From: Mytilus galloprovincialis
Lineage: Eukaryota; Mollusca; Bivalvia; Mytilida; Mytilidae
DNA: 64,000 nucleotides
Reading direction: 5' to 3'
Assembly (NCBI RefSeq): GCF_965363235.1
Contig: NC_134850.1
Span: 34,693,102-34,757,101, forward strand
This document shows, piece after piece, positions 32,379-47,300 of the stretch. A program made the position numbers and the translations under genes. Position 1 is the first letter of the stretch; each line of letters opens with the position of its first letter. The notes beneath the pieces were generated by a model, which was not told the DNA's origin, ran no database searches, and saw only the letters and a list, made by a program, of their open reading frames with translations.

Positions 32379-35300
32379 CTATAAACAGAAAAGTCACAAA
32401 ACCTTTTAATTTGCATTACGCATATCATTATGTTTACTCAAAATTAATCGCAAAATTGTGGGTATGTGTATTAGTTTTTGTTGAAATAACTTGGTGAACA
32501 AATAACGTACATAATATATTATAAAAGAATATATAAAAATAGGATGTGGTATGATTGCCAATGAGACAACTCTCCGAAAGAGATTAACATAACAACTATA
32601 GGTCATCGTACAACCTTCAACTATGAGCAAAGCCCATACAGCATAGTCGGCTATAAAAGGACCCAAATCTTGTTTTGTGTTTTGTTGTTTCTCTTAACGT
32701 CTATTTGTTTTACTTTTTTGCCACGGCATTGTCAGTTTATTTTCGGCTTATCAGTTTGAATATCCCATTGGTATTTTTGCCTCTCTTTAAATAGGTTGAA
32801 AATAATTTTTTTTTAATTTCTCAATTACTGGATTCTGTTTGTTACAGAGACGACACACGTTTTGTTACGTTGTAGTATGCAATTGTAGTGGTTTATTGTT
32901 TTGTTTTAAAACCAATCTGGTTCAATTAAGAGCACCGGAAGATACCAAACCCTTGTTGATAAAAAATCTGTATCAACTACATAAATAATGCATGATCGTC
33001 TTATGGTCTTGAAGTATAGATTATATGTACTGATCTTGTTTATCAGCATTATTTAGTGTTATGGTGTTCTTTTTATTTGTATTTGTTTGCTGTTTAGTCC
33101 GTTTTTTGTAATATACATTTGGCGGGGCTCGATATTTTCTTGGCTTTCAGTATTGCTTACGTACATTGTCTATAGAGTGTCTATATGCATTTTTTGCTGT
33201 TCTTTGTTTTACAGGTATTGATTAATGTTAATTATGTTAATAGCTGTATCAACATTATGACAATTTGACCTATTATGTCTGTTTGGGTTGCTTACACTTT
33301 GTTATCGAAATACTGGAATTATGTGCGACTGTCATAGAAGTGAATGGTTTAGCTAGCTATAAAACTTGGTTCTTACCACCATTTTCTACTCAAGGAACTG
33401 AGTACGAACTGCTGGTACCACATCCGAAATATGACAGTTGTGTCCATTCGTTTGATGTGTTTAAGCTTTTGATTTTGCCTTTTGATATAGGAATTTTTGG
33501 AATTTTGCTATTTTACTTTTTGCATAGTTAAAATTAAGTATGCAAATGGCTAGTGTGTCAAAGAGACAACAATCCAACCATAGAGCAGACAACAGCCGAA
33601 GTCCACCAATGGGTCTTCAAAGTTGGTTGAATTTGTTTGCTTTTTTTTTATTCAATCTTGTTTCAAGAAGGTACAGTGTGGTGAATTTCCGTTTACAACA
33701 AATCATCTAACATCATACACAAGTAGTTGAATTGTTTGTCTTTCAGAGGCTTACAGATTATGGCTAATATTCGATTATTTGTATGTTGTTTTATTCTGTG
33801 ACTTTTAAAACAGTTATATGATTGCTACAGACAAAATTACTTTAAGAAATACAAAATGTTTTACTATCAAAGGGTAAATCGTAAACTTTATTTTTACAGA
33901 TAATATTACCTGTATCTACACCAGTTAAATTCTTCCTTGGACGTCGTTCTATTGCACCGGGTCCATTTGCATACGCAATTGTTGTGTATGGTAAATTGTC
34001 TTTAGCCATAGAAACTTTTCCGTCATTTTTAACTAAACCTATGAATCAACATACAGGAATAAGTTATAATATTTACCTATTCAAATGACATTTTAGACAA
34101 ATAAGAGGATGTGGTATGATTGCCAATGAGACAACTCTCCCGAGACCAAAGTCTATATGTCTTATCATTATGATTTAATTATATCCTTGAAAAGATTTAG
34201 AGTAAAAGACTCGTGGATCTCCGTCAATAAAAAAAGCAATCAAGGTTAAATCGTTTTGCAATTGCAATTATCATATTAAAACAATTGTGTTGATCGTTTA
34301 TTAGATATACTGAACGGGATTATCAAGCTTTCGTGAAGTTCGAATAAGTTTCAATTCGCGAAAGACTACCATGTATTTTCCATTATGACTTCCTTGAAAG
34401 AGGGTTGCTGCTTACAAGGAAGGTACTGAACAACAAAGAATTCAGAAGTGGTGAATTTGAAATAAGACTTTGAACATTTTACGGACTCCATCACGAGTTT
34501 GTTGACCATTATAGAATATCTGTTTCAAGAATGACGATAGATATATTCCACCTGTTGTAACCAAAATCTCGTCCTCTTTTCCACAAACATGATCGACCGA
34601 ATACAGTAATCACTGGATTTGTAATTAAAAGAGCAGCACGACGGGTGCCGCACGTGGATAAGAATCTGCTTACACTTCCGGAATACCTGAAATCTCTCGC
34701 GGTTATAGGTGGAGTCAGCGTTGGGTTACTCAGTCACAAATTTTCTTTGATGTGTCTGGTGTACTGCTGGGGTATTTTTTGTAGTCTTTTGTAATGATAT
34801 TGTCAGTTTGTTTTCGAGTGTAAATATTATTTTGGTATATTTAGCTTCTCTTCTATAGTTCGTAAGGGAGAGTATTGGTTACAGATTATATAACTGAGTT
34901 GTTATGCTAGCCTAAGAACTAGTTGTGTCATAATAAAGATATAAGAAGATGCAGCATGAGTTCCAATTAGACAACTCTCCATCCAACATGTCCAAGTTTC
35001 AGTTTGTGCATTGTGCAGACTTAACTTAAAAATGCCTGTTTAAAAGTAAAACGAATGGTATCAAATATAAAGTAAGATCCGCTTACCCTTTCAATGTATC
35101 TGTATTGTTTAAGATAAAGGAAACTTGATCTTTCTATTTTTCATCGATTAATGATTTGTTATTGTCCGCTTGGCACAATACATCTTGACAATAATGTGTC
35201 TCTTTTTTATAAGGCATGTTTTAAAAGATTTCCAAAACAATACTGATAATGTCACTGTTGTATACAGATAATATAAGTATTTGACAATTTTGCAGGGCAC

Positions 35301-38300
35301 AACAACATACATGTTAGGTTTCTACGCAAAAAATTGTATAAAAAAACACAACTAGCAATTAGTCAATTAGTCATAAGATGAACAAATATTTCGAGTGGAC
35401 TGCAATAAGTCATAAGATGGATACAATTTGTTAAAAGTAAAACGTATTTCATAGTTACCTAGTATCGGATTGCCTCGGTCAGGATATCCAACAATAGTCA
35501 TCGTGTGTGCATGATCAGCTGTGACGATGATGAGAGTATCCTGATCACTTGTGAGTTTATCAGCTACAGCAACAGCATCAGCCATTGCAATAGTTTCAGA
35601 TAAAGCCAAATCCGCTTCTCCATAATGATGAGCCCAGTCTATTTTGCCTCCTAAATAATTATATAACATGTTATGCTTAGGTCATATTAACCTTTTAACA
35701 AGGCAGGAATTGATGATTAAATTAAAATTATAATCATTTATTGGTGTGTTTGAGCTTTTGATTTTGCCATTTGATTACGAATTGTCCGTTTTGAATTTTC
35801 CTCGGTATTCGGTTGTTTTCCTTAATCTCTTAACATGCTTATGTTTTTCTTCTAGCGCGGACAGACTCATAAAGAAATGGTTGCATTGTGTATTTTTACA
35901 TCAAGCTTGTCTTTCTTTTATATATTTCTACCAGGAAAACTTGTGAATAGTGGGTCTTATATATTCAATATATTAAACATAAACACTACATGTATCACTT
36001 TTTACTACTAAGTATATGCTTGTATCTTGATATATGGAACTTGACATACCTTCTACAAGAAGAAAGTAGCCTTTGTTATTGTCATGCATACGTAAAGTTT
36101 TGATAGCCTTTTCTGTCATTTCTGCTAATGTAGGTTCCGGCACAGTCTGATTAGCTTTGTCCAACTCAAACGACATGTGATCAGAGTTAAATAGGCCTAC
36201 AAACAAGTGTGGTTGAAAAAGAGTAACATTCAAGCAAACACAGATTTTTCTTCACACAGTATCTACAGTACTGTACACAAGTATATGTGATTATAACCTT
36301 CATGTTTTCAAAAATATTTTCATTAATTTTTTTCTATTATCTTACTTTTGGGTGTAAGTTATTAGCTTTTTGAAAATGTTAAATCCTAGTGCCTGTAGCA
36401 CTATTGAAATTTAGCAGGCATTACTTTAATATGTCGTACAGTTCAGTTAAGTACACAGGAACTGTATTGAAGCATTTTTTATAATAAGATATTATTTCCC
36501 AAGAAAGCAACTGTTCTGTAATATATGATTATTTCTAAATCCTTCACGGAATGTCCTATCGTTTTCTCTTAAAAATATTTTATATTGTACATTGAGAGTT
36601 CAACAGTTGATTCCTCTCATGCAACCTTGCCCTGTGGTGACGTAATGATGTTGTATTTCTGTGATATTGAAGTAGATGCATGTATTTGTTCTTTTGCAAT
36701 GATTTAAGTCGAAAAATAGGTTATAAATCTTCTGATTTTTATGACATTAGCGTTTAATATTTCTTCTGTTTTAAGTAATCGATGTCAAATTGAATGTAAA
36801 ATTCATGTGAGCAGTATCGGAAAGTGTCTATACTTAAATAAATAATATTCCTCTTAATGCTCTTTAGTTTTGCGAGAGCAGTGGATATCTAATCTAATTA
36901 GATTAAGTGTCGAACAAAACAGCAAGATCTTTCAAGGCTACGTAATATCAAATATTAGAAATGAACTCAATCTATTATAACCATCATGGACATGATAGTG
37001 TTTCCAATTTAATTTAAGTGCAAATTTCAAGAAGGTATAAAACCCTTTACTGTGTTGGTCGATGTTACTGTTAATAGAAGTTGGTTCCGACCCCTGATGG
37101 TTCTTGGGTATAATTATTGACAATTACTGTATTTGTTCTTGTAGAAAGGTGGATTTTATTTGTTGAACTTATCTGACGAATCCATTTCGTATAAATTTGG
37201 TATATATGCGATACTAAGTGCCAATCTGCATAAAAATTAAGCAACGGGTGCCACATGTGGAAAAAGATCACGCATCGTTGTAAACATAATGGAATTTGAT
37301 GCGACTGTCATACAAAAGAGAGGTTTAGTGCTATAAAACCAGGTTCAATACACCATTTTCTACATTTGAAAATGCCTGTACCAAGTCAGGAATGTGATAT
37401 TCGTTTGATGTGTTTTGTCATTTGATTTTGCTATTTGATTAGAGACTTTTCCTTTTGAATTTTCCTCAGAGTTCAGCATTTTTGTGATTTTACATTTTTC
37501 GAATCACCAGATACGCAAAGACCTATTATTTAATCAGGATGAGAATAACTTCAAACGATGATGCATCCTCGTTAGGTCCGTCAGTTTCTTTTTGTCATGT
37601 TTTGAAAGGTTTCTAAATTGTCTGATTCTTACAAAGACTATCACTTAGGCTCGAAATTGTACTTACCTAGAATATATTCAGTAGATCGAGGATCAATTTT
37701 ATTGAATTCTGTAGCATTCCATACATAGTCATAATTAACATTTCTTTGTTGTTTATCATTAATCCATTCCTAAAATGTAAATATTGTATACTATCACAAA
37801 CGTTTTAAGCTCTAAGCAAAACAACAATAGGATGGAATATTATTGTTGGTATTTTAAGTATAAGATTACAATCACATGGAGAAAAATAAAAATAAAAATA
37901 AAAAAAAACAACCCACGAGAAAGGAAAACACAAAACCATTGCCAAAACGAAAATGATAACATTGACAGTTTATTTTTGACTTGTAAATTTGAACGTCTGT
38001 AGGGTATGTTTGGCCTCTCTTTTGTAGAAAATCTGCGCGTCTGGCGAACTAAATAATAAGCTGGTATCTTTAAAAAAGGTGGTTTTACAGAGATTCCATT
38101 TTACCTTTAAGATTTTGTTTTATAGTTTGAGACGATATACCTCTGTAACTGTAGAGCTATTTTTTTTTTTTTTTTTTTTTTTAAGAAAATTTCTTCAACA
38201 AATCAGATATCTCACAAATAATAGTTTTCCTCTTTTTCTAGATCAATATGTCATTACAGCAAACTGTATTTACACAAAACTGTTACACGACTTAAACAAT

Positions 38301-41300
38301 TATAACTTGATAACAGAAATAGTGTTTATTGATAGAGGACAAAGTCTTGAGTCTTCATATATATCTTTGTTGGTTTATATTTGTGTTGATAACCTTATAT
38401 TTATACTTCCAAGTCAACAGTTTATTTGTTTACTTAATATGTATATTATTTAAAGAAATTCATTTAAAGTTAATTGATGTACAATCTTGTCTCACCTATA
38501 TGTTATACAACATCCTTTTTCTATAAAATACACCAACTCTTGTGCTGTGTGGAAGTCGTATAAAAATCCACGAGCTTGAGATATATATAATTTTTTTTTT
38601 TAAGTTATGGTTTTCCTTTTAATAAGATAGATACTGTTATGTGTGCAAAAGCATTCTCTAATTTTTAGACCAGATTTTGTACTAAACTTTTAACAATGTG
38701 TTGTTGCGCATTTACTAATGTTTTGTCATAAATGAATACCCCATATTTTTTGTTGTTCTATTACACCTACTAACTTCAATCAGATTTCTATTGTCTCGCC
38801 TTCCATCTTTGCTGTTTAGACCAATAACAGGATCAGTTTCGTTGTTTGGTAGGAAGTATCGCCGTCCTCCACCCATCAATACCTATACAGAAGCAAAAGA
38901 AAATTTGAACATGCATTGTAATCATCTACTAGTCTTACGTCAATTGTGTATCACCTATCCTTAATTCCATATCATTTCACATAAAACATTGTTTTCAATT
39001 ATTGTCATAAACTTATTTGAGTTCCGATTTTGATGAAATGTTTAATGTGGTTATTGTTACTTTATATGGTTATTATGGTGTTATTTCAGACAAAGGCTTC
39101 TTGGAAATTTAACACAATTTCAAAGACATTTAAGTTAGAGAATATACAACTATCTCTGATCCGAGTATTCGTCGCTGGGCTTCTAAAATGTTGTAAATTT
39201 CAAGAAAAAAATATCTCACAAACAGGCTTTGAAAATTTTGGTAAAATCCATGCTTCCAAAATGTAGTATGTGAACTTGAACAATTTTGTAAATAGCAGTG
39301 AAATAAAAACATTTCTGGATTATCCAAGACCTTAAATTATTTTCACAGAAATAAAGAAATGTACAATTATTTTTTTCCCAAAGCCATTCTACAACGATTT
39401 TCAGGTTTTCATACAACATTTTGGAAGCAAACTTTACAAACAACTGACATTGGCAATTTTGTTATATGTCTTATTTCACACATTTTGATTGGTCTAACTG
39501 TATGCTATTTTGTGATACCAAAGAAATCCTCCGCCCAGACCATTGGTGTCAAAAAGTATTTATTTTTAGCCAAAAAAGTCATGTACGTTTTAGAAGCCCA
39601 GCGACGTATTGATTGATACTGTATCAATTTTATCAAGGACGTATATTAGAAGGAAACTCCCGATACCGTCTGGATAAAATCCGAGAAGTGCCGCGAATCG
39701 CGAGAAAACACGAGATCTGCAGAAAGCTTCAGCGGAAACCGCCGCTTCGACATTTCTAAGAATTTGTTAGTTATACGTCCTTGATTTTATAACTAAAATA
39801 TAAGTGTTTTACATACTTCGGTGCAGGATCTCGATGATCGAGTAGTCTCATCGTTCCATCTGTAATGATTATAGCCTTCATCTCTGAAGTTGCGTGTGTG
39901 CAATACACTCTTTCAATAAACATATTAATAAACATTTGATATGTTCCATACGTTCGTTTCATATCTTTCTATTTTCTGGGTAAATTTCACTTACCTTAAT
40001 GCTAGATTTGTAATCATTGATTAACTGTTTTGCAATATCAGGACAATTTTCTTTGTTTGTTACATTTTCTAAATGCCAGTCAACCTCCCAATTCCGATAC
40101 GGTGTGTTGGCATAGGCGCCCCCTGGTGTTGCATGAGTAATTCTTGTAGTTGTAACAATACCAACAGATTTTTCTAATAAAAGACAGACAAAATTGAACT
40201 AAAGCAACATTTAAAATAATATTTTTTTTTATAAAAGATGAAATTCTAAGTGCACTCTTCAAATTCGTTTATGTCAAACTGTCAATGGTTCATGTCTGGT
40301 ACATGTATGACGAAGGATCATTGAGTTTAAATTAAATCATATGCGAGAGACATTATTTTCTTTTAAAATACATGTATTGCATGTGGCACTTCTCTGAATT
40401 TTTGCTGACATATGCATATTCAGTTCTTTCTAAGCTGTGTGCTTGTTTGGTATGTTTTCTTTGTACGTCAGTTAGTTTAGTTTGTTTTTCAGGCTTTTTT
40501 CGGTTTTATTAAGTGTGTTGTTAAAGGGGCACTAGCTGTCATGTTCTCCGATTTGATTCAAATTCCCAGAATTGATTTATTACATTGTGAAACATTTATC
40601 CAAACTATCAAAAGTCTAAAATAAACAATTAACAGGGCATGGGCATGATTATACGTAGCTTCGTTTCGTGTGTATTTTAGTCTAGACGCCATTTAAAAAT
40701 CATCCGATGACCGTATAAGCGATGTAAACATAAAGCATGCCAAGAAATCCTCGCTAAAAATTCCGGTCGACCTCCTACAGCACCCATTAGTAGTTAATAT
40801 CTGATTTCATTCAACAAATTAATTTATGAACTTCATGTACGTGTCGCTTAGAACACAGCCATATACCAAATGGTCAATATTAATCATCCATGTTATTTGC
40901 TCTACGGAGTGTTTGCAGAATTTCAACGGAGGCAATTTCTTGGCATGGGAGAAAGGTAGAAAGACCATTCACAATTTGTTTTACATTTGTTTTTCTCTTT
41001 TAATTAAATAGATATAATAATAAATCTTTCAAATGTAGAGTTCATAAGATAAAAATATTCCCTGTGGAACACCTCCTCCCCCCCCCTTTTTTTGTGCTCT
41101 CTATTTTCAACACTCGAATTAAGCTTTCCTATCTGATTAAAATTAAAACTTTGCTTTATAACCAATCTGTTTATGTACCGGACCGGCAACTTTCTTTATT
41201 TAATACGAAAATCTACAGTGCCGTTATACACATGCATGTTGTTTGCTTGGAGTATGCGCCCCAAAAAAGGAAGAAATAGCCCAACTCCAAGATACTATAT

Positions 41301-44300
41301 TCCTGCATCACGTGATTTTTACCACGTGGGGCTTACATTAGAATAAATACCGAATATGGAAAGTGAAACTACAATTCAAAACATAAAGTCCGAAGGCACA
41401 AATAAGAAAAATAAGGGTTTTTTGGCAAAGGGTGCTGGGTTAATTCCGTCTGTGTTCAAAATATACATGAAATATTTGCCACTGCCCATTTTTTGTTCTA
41501 TGGATTATAACCCTGCGTTTTCTTTCTGTTACGGAGGAAGGTAGAAAGACCATTCACAATTTGTTTTACATTTGTTTTTCTCTTTTAATTAAATAGATAT
41601 AATAATAAACCTTTCAAATGTAGAGTTCATAAGATAAAAGTATTCCCTGTAGATTTTTTGTTCTATGGATTATAACCCTGTGTTTCTTTATGTTACATGC
41701 CAAGAAAGCCTCGCTAAAAATTCCGGTCGACCTCCTACGTTATTCGGCACCCATTAGTAGTTAAATATTTGATTTCATTCAACAAATTAATTTATGACCT
41801 TCATGTACGTGTCGCTTAGAACACAGCCATATACCAAATGGTCAATATTAATCATCCATGTAATTTTCTCTTTGGGGTGTTTGCAGAATTTCAACGGAGG
41901 CAATTTCTTGGCATGATAAATGTTAATACATTAAGCGATTTTTCTAGGTCTTGTTTAAATTCATATTATAGATTAAAAAAGTAGGTTAATCATCGTTTTT
42001 ACCTGTATAAGAATATTTTTTTTGTGGATCGAATCAGTCAATCAAATGATTTATCATAAACTCTATTTCACTTTCAATGCTGACATTCTTTGCCTTTCAA
42101 TACCTTTACACATACAATTCACTTATCCATCTCTCGCTAGGGGGTTAAATTGATTTCTCATGAATACGGATTCAATGAGGTCGAATAACTTTTTTATATA
42201 TCTCGTAGCTAATGCCCCTTTAACTCATTTAAATTTCATTTTGGATGTAACGCATCTTCTGATTAACTGACTTTTTGTTTTTTAGTTCATAGACATAATT
42301 TATTCATGTGACCGTGACGTCATCAACGTTTTTTCATGATTTACTTCGGTTTATAATGGAATTTAGAATTTAAAATAAGGGAGCTACCATTTGATTTTTA
42401 TGGGGGGGGGGGGGAGGGGGGCTAGGATGAAATTTGAAAAAAAATAGGCAGGACAGGAGTTTTGAGTAAAAAAAAGGCAGGATGTGACACTTGCAAAAAA
42501 AAAGTCAGGACGACAATTGAGGTAAAAAAAAGTCAGGATAAACTATAAAAAAAAAGGCAGGACCGATTAGAGTGAAAAATGAAAAGGCAGGACAGAGATT
42601 ACAGCTAAAAAAAATGCTGGACAAAATTTTTCATCCTAGCCCTCCCCATAAAAATCAAATGGAAGCTCCCTAAGAAATAACTGTAATATTTTATCCGTCT
42701 ATTAGAAATAACAAACGCGGGTTATTCAGTGTGCACCACATTTTCAGTGATGTTATTTGTTCATAGACAGTCATTCCTCAAATATACACCAGGCTATATA
42801 TTTTGTACGTCAGACATGCGTTTCTTTCACATGACAGACTCATCATCGACACGTCAATAAAACTTTTTATTACCTTTAAACATAGTAACAGTAAAATGTT
42901 TTACCTTTCTGTATTGACCAGTCGGCAATCGATGTGACCTTTGACTTATCGGTCATTGAAGAACAATCTTTTGGCTTAACACTCCCGTCTACTCCTAAAA
43001 CCCCAGAGTTTGTCTTAATACCACAAAGAAATTGTGTTGCTGTTCCAGCCGAATCTGGTGTTTGATGGTCCTGGTTATATGTCTGCAAAAAAGTTCTACA
43101 GATTAATACAATAAAATTACAATTTATATTGTTCTTTCCCAAATGGACCATAGATTCAAGTACAAATATCTGATCACTTCCTTAAACTTTAGCTCAAAAC
43201 TCGGCTACAGCATTGCAGTATAATGTCACAGTCCGTAACATTTGATGCTTGTATTCATACTATAAGACACTCTCAACTATGACTACAACAGCAATATTAA
43301 GGATACCATTACTTATAAGATATTGATTAAATGATTTGAATATAGTGGATTTGTGGACACTTCTATTTCATATTAGCAGAAAATCGTCTTGCAAATTACA
43401 TATAAAGAGTGACATTAATAAAAATCGAGTGCCCCTTCACCAGGAACGCTAAAGTCATAACATTTGAATACCAGCTGGATGTACAGATACGCAGACACGT
43501 TATGCGTTATATGACCGAATGACCAGTTGTATGAGAAAATTAATGAAGAAAAATACAATTGCCACCATTCGCTTCGAATACAATTTACATTGTTTGATGT
43601 TGCCTTCCTACCAACCTAAGAAGTAACCTACACGAACAGTTTATTACTCAAATCGTTTAATTTTGTTTTTTTGATGTTTCCTACTCTAATGTCGTTTAAA
43701 ATAAATCCTACCTACCCAACCCTAAGTACAAAACATGGGTAGGCAAAATCAAACAAGGAATGAATTGCTTACGGGTGGCCCAATTGACTACCTGAGATTC
43801 TCAGAACGTTTCCACTATGGCTTTGCAGGAGGTTATTGAGGATTTGCGTATACAAAAAAATGGAGAATGGAAATGGGGAATGTTTCAAAAATACAACAAC
43901 CCAACCAAAAAGGAGAAATCAGCCAAAGGCCAACAATGGGTTTTCCACACACAGAAAAAACTGGACAATCGATCGAAAACACGAATGTGAATGACGACTC
44001 ATTCAATCGTTTCGATGTTCATATAAAAAAAAAAGAAGATGTGGTATGATTGTAAATGAGACAACTCTCAACAAGAGACCAATGTGACACACACATTAAC
44101 AATTATAAGTCACCGTACGACCTTCAACAATGAACAAAGCCCATGTACATTACTATAAGCTGAAAGGATGGTGTGTGTATTCAGTTACAGACATATATTT
44201 GACATTGTTGCAGTCCCTTTTCGTGTATATGGCATATTTATTTTGTCTTCGATCCGTTAATAACCAGCTAGGCAAATCTTAAAATTCAATTGAAATCAGA

Positions 44301-47300
44301 TAATATAAAGCAAATAACAAAGATAAACATTAAAATCATGCTGATTAGTATGGTCATATCACTCTTGAACTATGTATATATTTAGTCCGTGGTACCTCGA
44401 GTTTACAAGTTTCTACTGGTTAAACCAAACAACCTAGTAATTTTACTTTTTCTTCTTATTTACATAACTGTTTTACAGGTTTTGTTGGGGTTATAAAGAG
44501 GAACGTTTTTTCGTTCAAATAACATAAGATAAGGGTTACAGTTGCAGATAGCTCATTGACCTAGCTTAAAGTCCACAACATGTAGATTTTTCTGGTAAAA
44601 ATATAATAACCGTTCGAAATAAGATATATTCGAATGTATAGAATAGGAAATGAACAATACAACCTACCGATCTTGTTAGACTGAAACGTCGCACGATACT
44701 GGTGTTATTTTAGTGAAATCGCGGACAAGACACATTCAAGTCATTAATTATTAAATATTAAAAGTGATATTCTTAAGTGTTATATATCATTTTAAAGCTT
44801 TTAAATTCTAGTTTCAGAATATTGCAATTTTGTATATGTAACAGACTTTTTTCATTAAGTGAAAATCAATTAAACCTTCATTTTTTAATATTATTTCCTT
44901 GTCCCGCGTTACACTTTAAGTTTTGGGGTTTTCGGAATATTGTAAAAAGCATATAAAAAATTTCACCAAACGATATAAAAGTCTGTATAGAACAAGCACA
45001 TCATAATAGGTCGATGGTGTATTGTCGATTTTCTTCTTCGAAAAGACGGAATTTCGAGAAAAAAGGATTTCGATAATATAAATTATGTGTCCCATGCACG
45101 AAAAATTGCCGTCATTTTTCTAAATTGTCCCTAAAAGATGGAATACCAGAGCAATCACCATGTCGTAAGTAAATAATTTTTTTATTAGTATTTTGTTCAA
45201 AGCTTACACTTTCGCCTCATGTAATAATCGGGGATTTTAATAACGAATTCTTTTTATTCGAGTCAAATATCAATGTCCGACATTTTGTCCCCTTCAAACC
45301 CAATTGACGTAGGGTTAAGTTTTTCTGTTTTTTCATGATATTTATTTGATACAGTGGTATTCGCTACATAAAACAAAATATAAGGGAAAAAAGTACAAAA
45401 AGTTATCTCTATTTTGATAGTAAATTCTCATAAATTTAATCTAAAATGCGAGATATCAAATAAAACTATAATGTCCGATACAATGTCCCCACATACGATT
45501 TTAACGTTATGCAACAAAACTGATAAACAAAAGTTACGTCAAATTGTTATTATTGCGGTTTTCACAGACTTTTCAGAATGCGGGTAGTTTTTGTTGCTTG
45601 TTGAGAAAACATCAAATGTTTAGGTAAAAGCTCTATACCGATTCATGGAAGGGAGCAATATTTCCTCGCGGAACTGAAGTGTTTTCCGGAATTTATAATG
45701 ATCGACAGGCCGATCCGCTCCAATACAAAATCATAAAAAAGAAAACAGCTATTGTCCCCGCTGATTCCTTTGTATATATTTGTGCAGAACTTAATGGCAC
45801 TGTCATGCTAGATATACCGTAGTCCATTCGCCTCGACATTCTGCAGTGTATAAATAAGTGCATTAGCAGTGCGTAGTGTATTAAAAAGATCGATTGCTTT
45901 TGCAATTAAAATGTTTATTAAACAAATAGTTTCAATTCAATTTATATTCTTTTATTTTTAATTTGTTTATAAAAAGCTTAGTATATTATCTAAGAAAACA
46001 TGAATCTATAGTTCATTAATTTCGCTCATAAAATCCGTTAATTTATTTTAGAAAGCCATCTGAAAAACGTGCATTCTAACGTTTTTATTTTGGCTAACGT
46101 CTTCAAGTGTGTAACGTTAGGTGACACCAGTATCGTGCTACGTTTGTTCTATATAATTTTGGGGTTATCTTATTCCCAGCACATTTTCGTTCTGATAGAC
46201 ATTACCTCAGGCTGTTTCCACTTTTACCAAACGCTTAACTTGACTGATTGTACGATAGAGATACCAGACAAAAGAACATTTAGTTTAAACATATTTATCT
46301 ATAGTGGATTGGGAAACAAGTTTTGCAACTTGCATTGTATCAATCCCATTCCACTTTGTGGATGCAAGTGTTGCCTTGACAAAACAGACAACACCATGTA
46401 AAAAAACGAAAAACGACTAAAATTGAAATAACTGAATTAAAACAAAACATATGAAACTAAATACTGGGAAACACGAATACCCCCAAAAAACGGGGATAAT
46501 CTTATGTGCTTTCACAGCGTCCCAAAATGTAGAAATATACCATTATCATGCTGACCTTAGATAATGCAACGTGTGGAAATTTCTCCCAGCTGAGTACATT
46601 TTCTTCTCCTGTTTTGTTGTTAAGTTGGCCTTGTCTTATTCTAGCTGCTGTTATAGTGGGTATACTCATTCCATCTCCCAGAAAGAAAATAACATTTCTT
46701 GCGACTTTCTCAATTTTCTGCGATTTCAAATATTTTTGAAGTTCATCTTTTGCTTGATTTCGCCAATATACCTGGGCTGCATATATAAAAAAAAAACATG
46801 AAATAAATGAGAAAAAAATATATTGAATTATTTTCAATTGGATTTCCTCTCCGAAATTTAGCTATATGTATACTGAAAATTGCATTGTAGTTCGTCTTCC
46901 TCAATTTTTAGTGATTTAAAATGTTTGTGAAGCTCATCGTTTGCTTGATTCCGCCAATATACTTGTGCTGCATATAAAAAAAAACACATAAAATAAACGA
47001 GACAACAATATTGAATAAAATCAATGTAAGCCGTTTTGAGAATTCTCAATTGAATTTCCTCTCCGAAATTTAGCTCTTTGTGTACTGCAAATTGCATTGT
47101 AGTTCGTCTGATTATAAATGCTAATTATTACATGCTCCATCCCATGCAGTTAATGAAAGTAAAGTCAATTACATACATCCAATGTGTATTTCTGTCAAGG
47201 AATGTCATCAAATGCACATGGAGTGCAAGTGAAGAATGATTTTTAAAAGAAAGAAAAAAACGCTAACTTTTATGCGTAAGAAATCCACAGATTTATCAAT

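Noticed and set aside
40080-40262. 60-codon minus ORF over ALP exon 4
   Set aside because: Wrong frame; the true frame gives the conserved [12 protein letters not shown] block.
46069-46401. 110-codon plus ORF
   Set aside because: It crosses the right end of a TIR element in an ALP intron and shows no domain or splice signals.
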